DNA of 64,000 nucleotides from Bradyrhizobium valentinum (GTDB lineage: Bacteria > Pseudomonadota > Alphaproteobacteria > Rhizobiales > Xanthobacteraceae). The notes below the pieces were generated by a model. That model saw nothing but the letters and a program-made list of their open reading frames with translations, had not been told where the DNA came from and ran no database searches. The stretch is taken from contig NZ_LLXX01000124.1 of assembly GCF_001440405.1 (NCBI RefSeq), positions 1 to 64,000 on the forward strand, in the 5' to 3' direction. The position numbers and the translations under genes are program-made. This document shows positions 63,202-64,000 of this stretch, one piece after another (position 1 is the first letter of the stretch; each line of letters starts with the position of its first letter).

Positions 63202-64000
63202 CTACGCTGCAACAGCCCGCGGCAGAATTGGCGCCACCGCGTCGTACCTCGTACCGGCCCGCAGGCAGAACTCAGGCTGCAGCAGATGCTCGGCGATGAC
63301 TTCGTTGTCCTCATTGTCGCGAAGGACAAATCGTCCGCTCTGCTGCGTGAGGACCGAGACGTCGGCCTCCCTGCCAATCCTGAGGGCGCCGATTTCGTCA
63401 GCACGGCCGAGCATTCGGGCCGGGTTCGACGTCACCATCGGCACGACCTGTTCAAGCGCGAGGCCGAGCGCCATCATCGAGCTCATCGCCTGGACAAGGC
63501 TGAACTTGGCCTGACCGGCGAAGGGATGATTTTCGTCGTCCTCGTGCTGGTCCGGGGTGCCGGCGGGCGCCGGCACGTGGGTGTTGTAACCGTGAATGTC
63601 CGCGCCGAGCGTGGTGGGAATAATGCCGGCGGCGAGCGCCTTTTTGGCAAGACGATAGGAGAAATGGCTGCCGTGACCGACGTCGACCTTCAAGCCGCGA
63701 TCGAGCGCCGCCTGAATCACCGGATGTACTTCACCCTCGCGGTTGACGAACCCGCCGGGATGCCGCGTGAACGGATGCGCCAGCACGTCGCCCTCTCGCA
63801 GCAAGGGAACTACACGCGCTAAAATCGTGTCGACATCTTCGCCGTTGGTGCCGCTTTCGGGCAGGCCCCAGAGCTGACCGAAATGCACATAGACCGGCAG
63901 ATCGGCGCGGCGTCCGATCTCGGCTGCCATTTCGATGACACGAATGCCCCAGCGCGCGAAACCGCCGATCTCCGCATGCGCCTTGATGCCGCGAACAATG
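63202..64000 (-). CDS. Amidohydrolase/deacetylase-type metal-dependent hydrolase (partial)
   Basis: The gene enters from beyond the window; about 265 C-terminal codons are visible. Metal-site motifs of the amidohydrolase superfamily are VYVHFGQLW, GDVLAHPFTRHPGG, KVDVGHGSHFS and TLGADIHGYN. The closing region NPARMLGRADEIGALRIGREADVSVL is the usual beta-sandwich end of dihydroorotase-like deacetylases. It would open or trim a cyclic amide or N-acyl compound, in keeping with a hydroxylase operon for nitrogen heterocycles. The 5' end is absent. Confidence 0.87.
   Translation of the reverse strand, partial: IVRGIKAHAEIGGFARWGIRVIEMAAEIGRRADLPVYVHFGQLWGLPESGTNGEDVDTILARVVPLLREGDVLAHPFTRHPGGFVNREGEVHPVIQAALDRGLKVDVGHGSHFSYRLAKKALAAGIIPTTLGADIHGYNTHVPAPAGTPDQHEDDENHPFAGQAKFSLVQAMSSMMALGLALEQVVPMVTSNPARMLGRADEIGALRIGREADVSVLTQQSGRFVLRDNEDNEVIAEHLLQPEFCLRAGTRYDAVAPILPRAVAA

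Overview
The window looks like a chromosomal segment of a Bradyrhizobium-type alphaproteobacterium (Hyphomicrobiales). The evidence is high GC, dense gene packing with many ATGA stop/start overlaps, and content typical of that group: many acyl-CoA and branched-chain ABC-transporter genes, an aerobic molybdenum hydroxylase, and small rhizobial-type orphans (positions 21223 and 40177). No rRNA, tRNA, CRISPR array or transposase was seen. Assignment rests on recognised protein families; no database was searched.

Layout. (1) 0-14.3 kb: a CoA-dependent catabolic island. A minus-strand operon runs acyl-CoA ligase remnant, SDR, two acyl-CoA dehydrogenases, thiolase, nitronate monooxygenase-like protein. 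Around it lie a second SDR with a GST, a CaiB-type CoA-transferase, a DsbA-like isomerase, an HxlR regulator, a feruloyl-CoA synthase-like ligase and a LivK-type binding protein. Three near-identical palindromes at three promoters suggest one local regulon. (2) 14.7-20.2 kb: an RND efflux operon (adaptor, NTF2-like protein, pump) with a divergent TetR gene. Short leftovers of a second adaptor/pump pair flank the NTF2-like gene. (3) 20.3-27 kb: a hydrolase, an iron-type alcohol dehydrogenase, a second TetR gene, and a tautomerase-SDR-SDR-FabF group.

(4) 27-39.1 kb: the most striking region. Ten consecutive minus-strand genes look like a complete Has-type haem-acquisition locus: ExbB, ExbD (frameshifted), TonB, an ECF sigma factor, a FecR anti-sigma factor, a TonB-dependent receptor with an STN signalling domain, two tandem HasA-like haemophores, and a HasD/HasE type I exporter. 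Both HasA-like proteins combine a HasA-type N-terminal domain (the haem tyrosine appears kept, the histidine ligand appears absent) with a C-terminal beta-roll like that of serralysins. Exported haemophores would deliver haem to the receptor, TonB/ExbBD would energise uptake, and the STN/FecR/sigma chain would report receptor occupancy.

(5) 39.3-53.7 kb: mixed small genes. These include a DUF1127/LysE pair, a HigBA-like toxin-antitoxin module with a large palindromic operator, an HtrA homologue without its catalytic serine, stress-type genes (DUF892, CBS, HIT), an acetolactate synthase-like gene coupled to msrA, a haloalkane dehalogenase-like hydrolase, a wrecked AraC gene, a gamma-family PLP enzyme and an esterase. 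(6) 53.7 kb to the end: one long minus-strand operon entering from beyond the window. It carries an amidohydrolase, a xanthine oxidase-family hydroxylase (large subunit, FAD subunit and a 2Fe-2S/CoxG fusion), a full Liv-type ABC importer and a Rieske ferredoxin, and is best read as uptake plus oxidation of an unknown heterocyclic or amide substrate.
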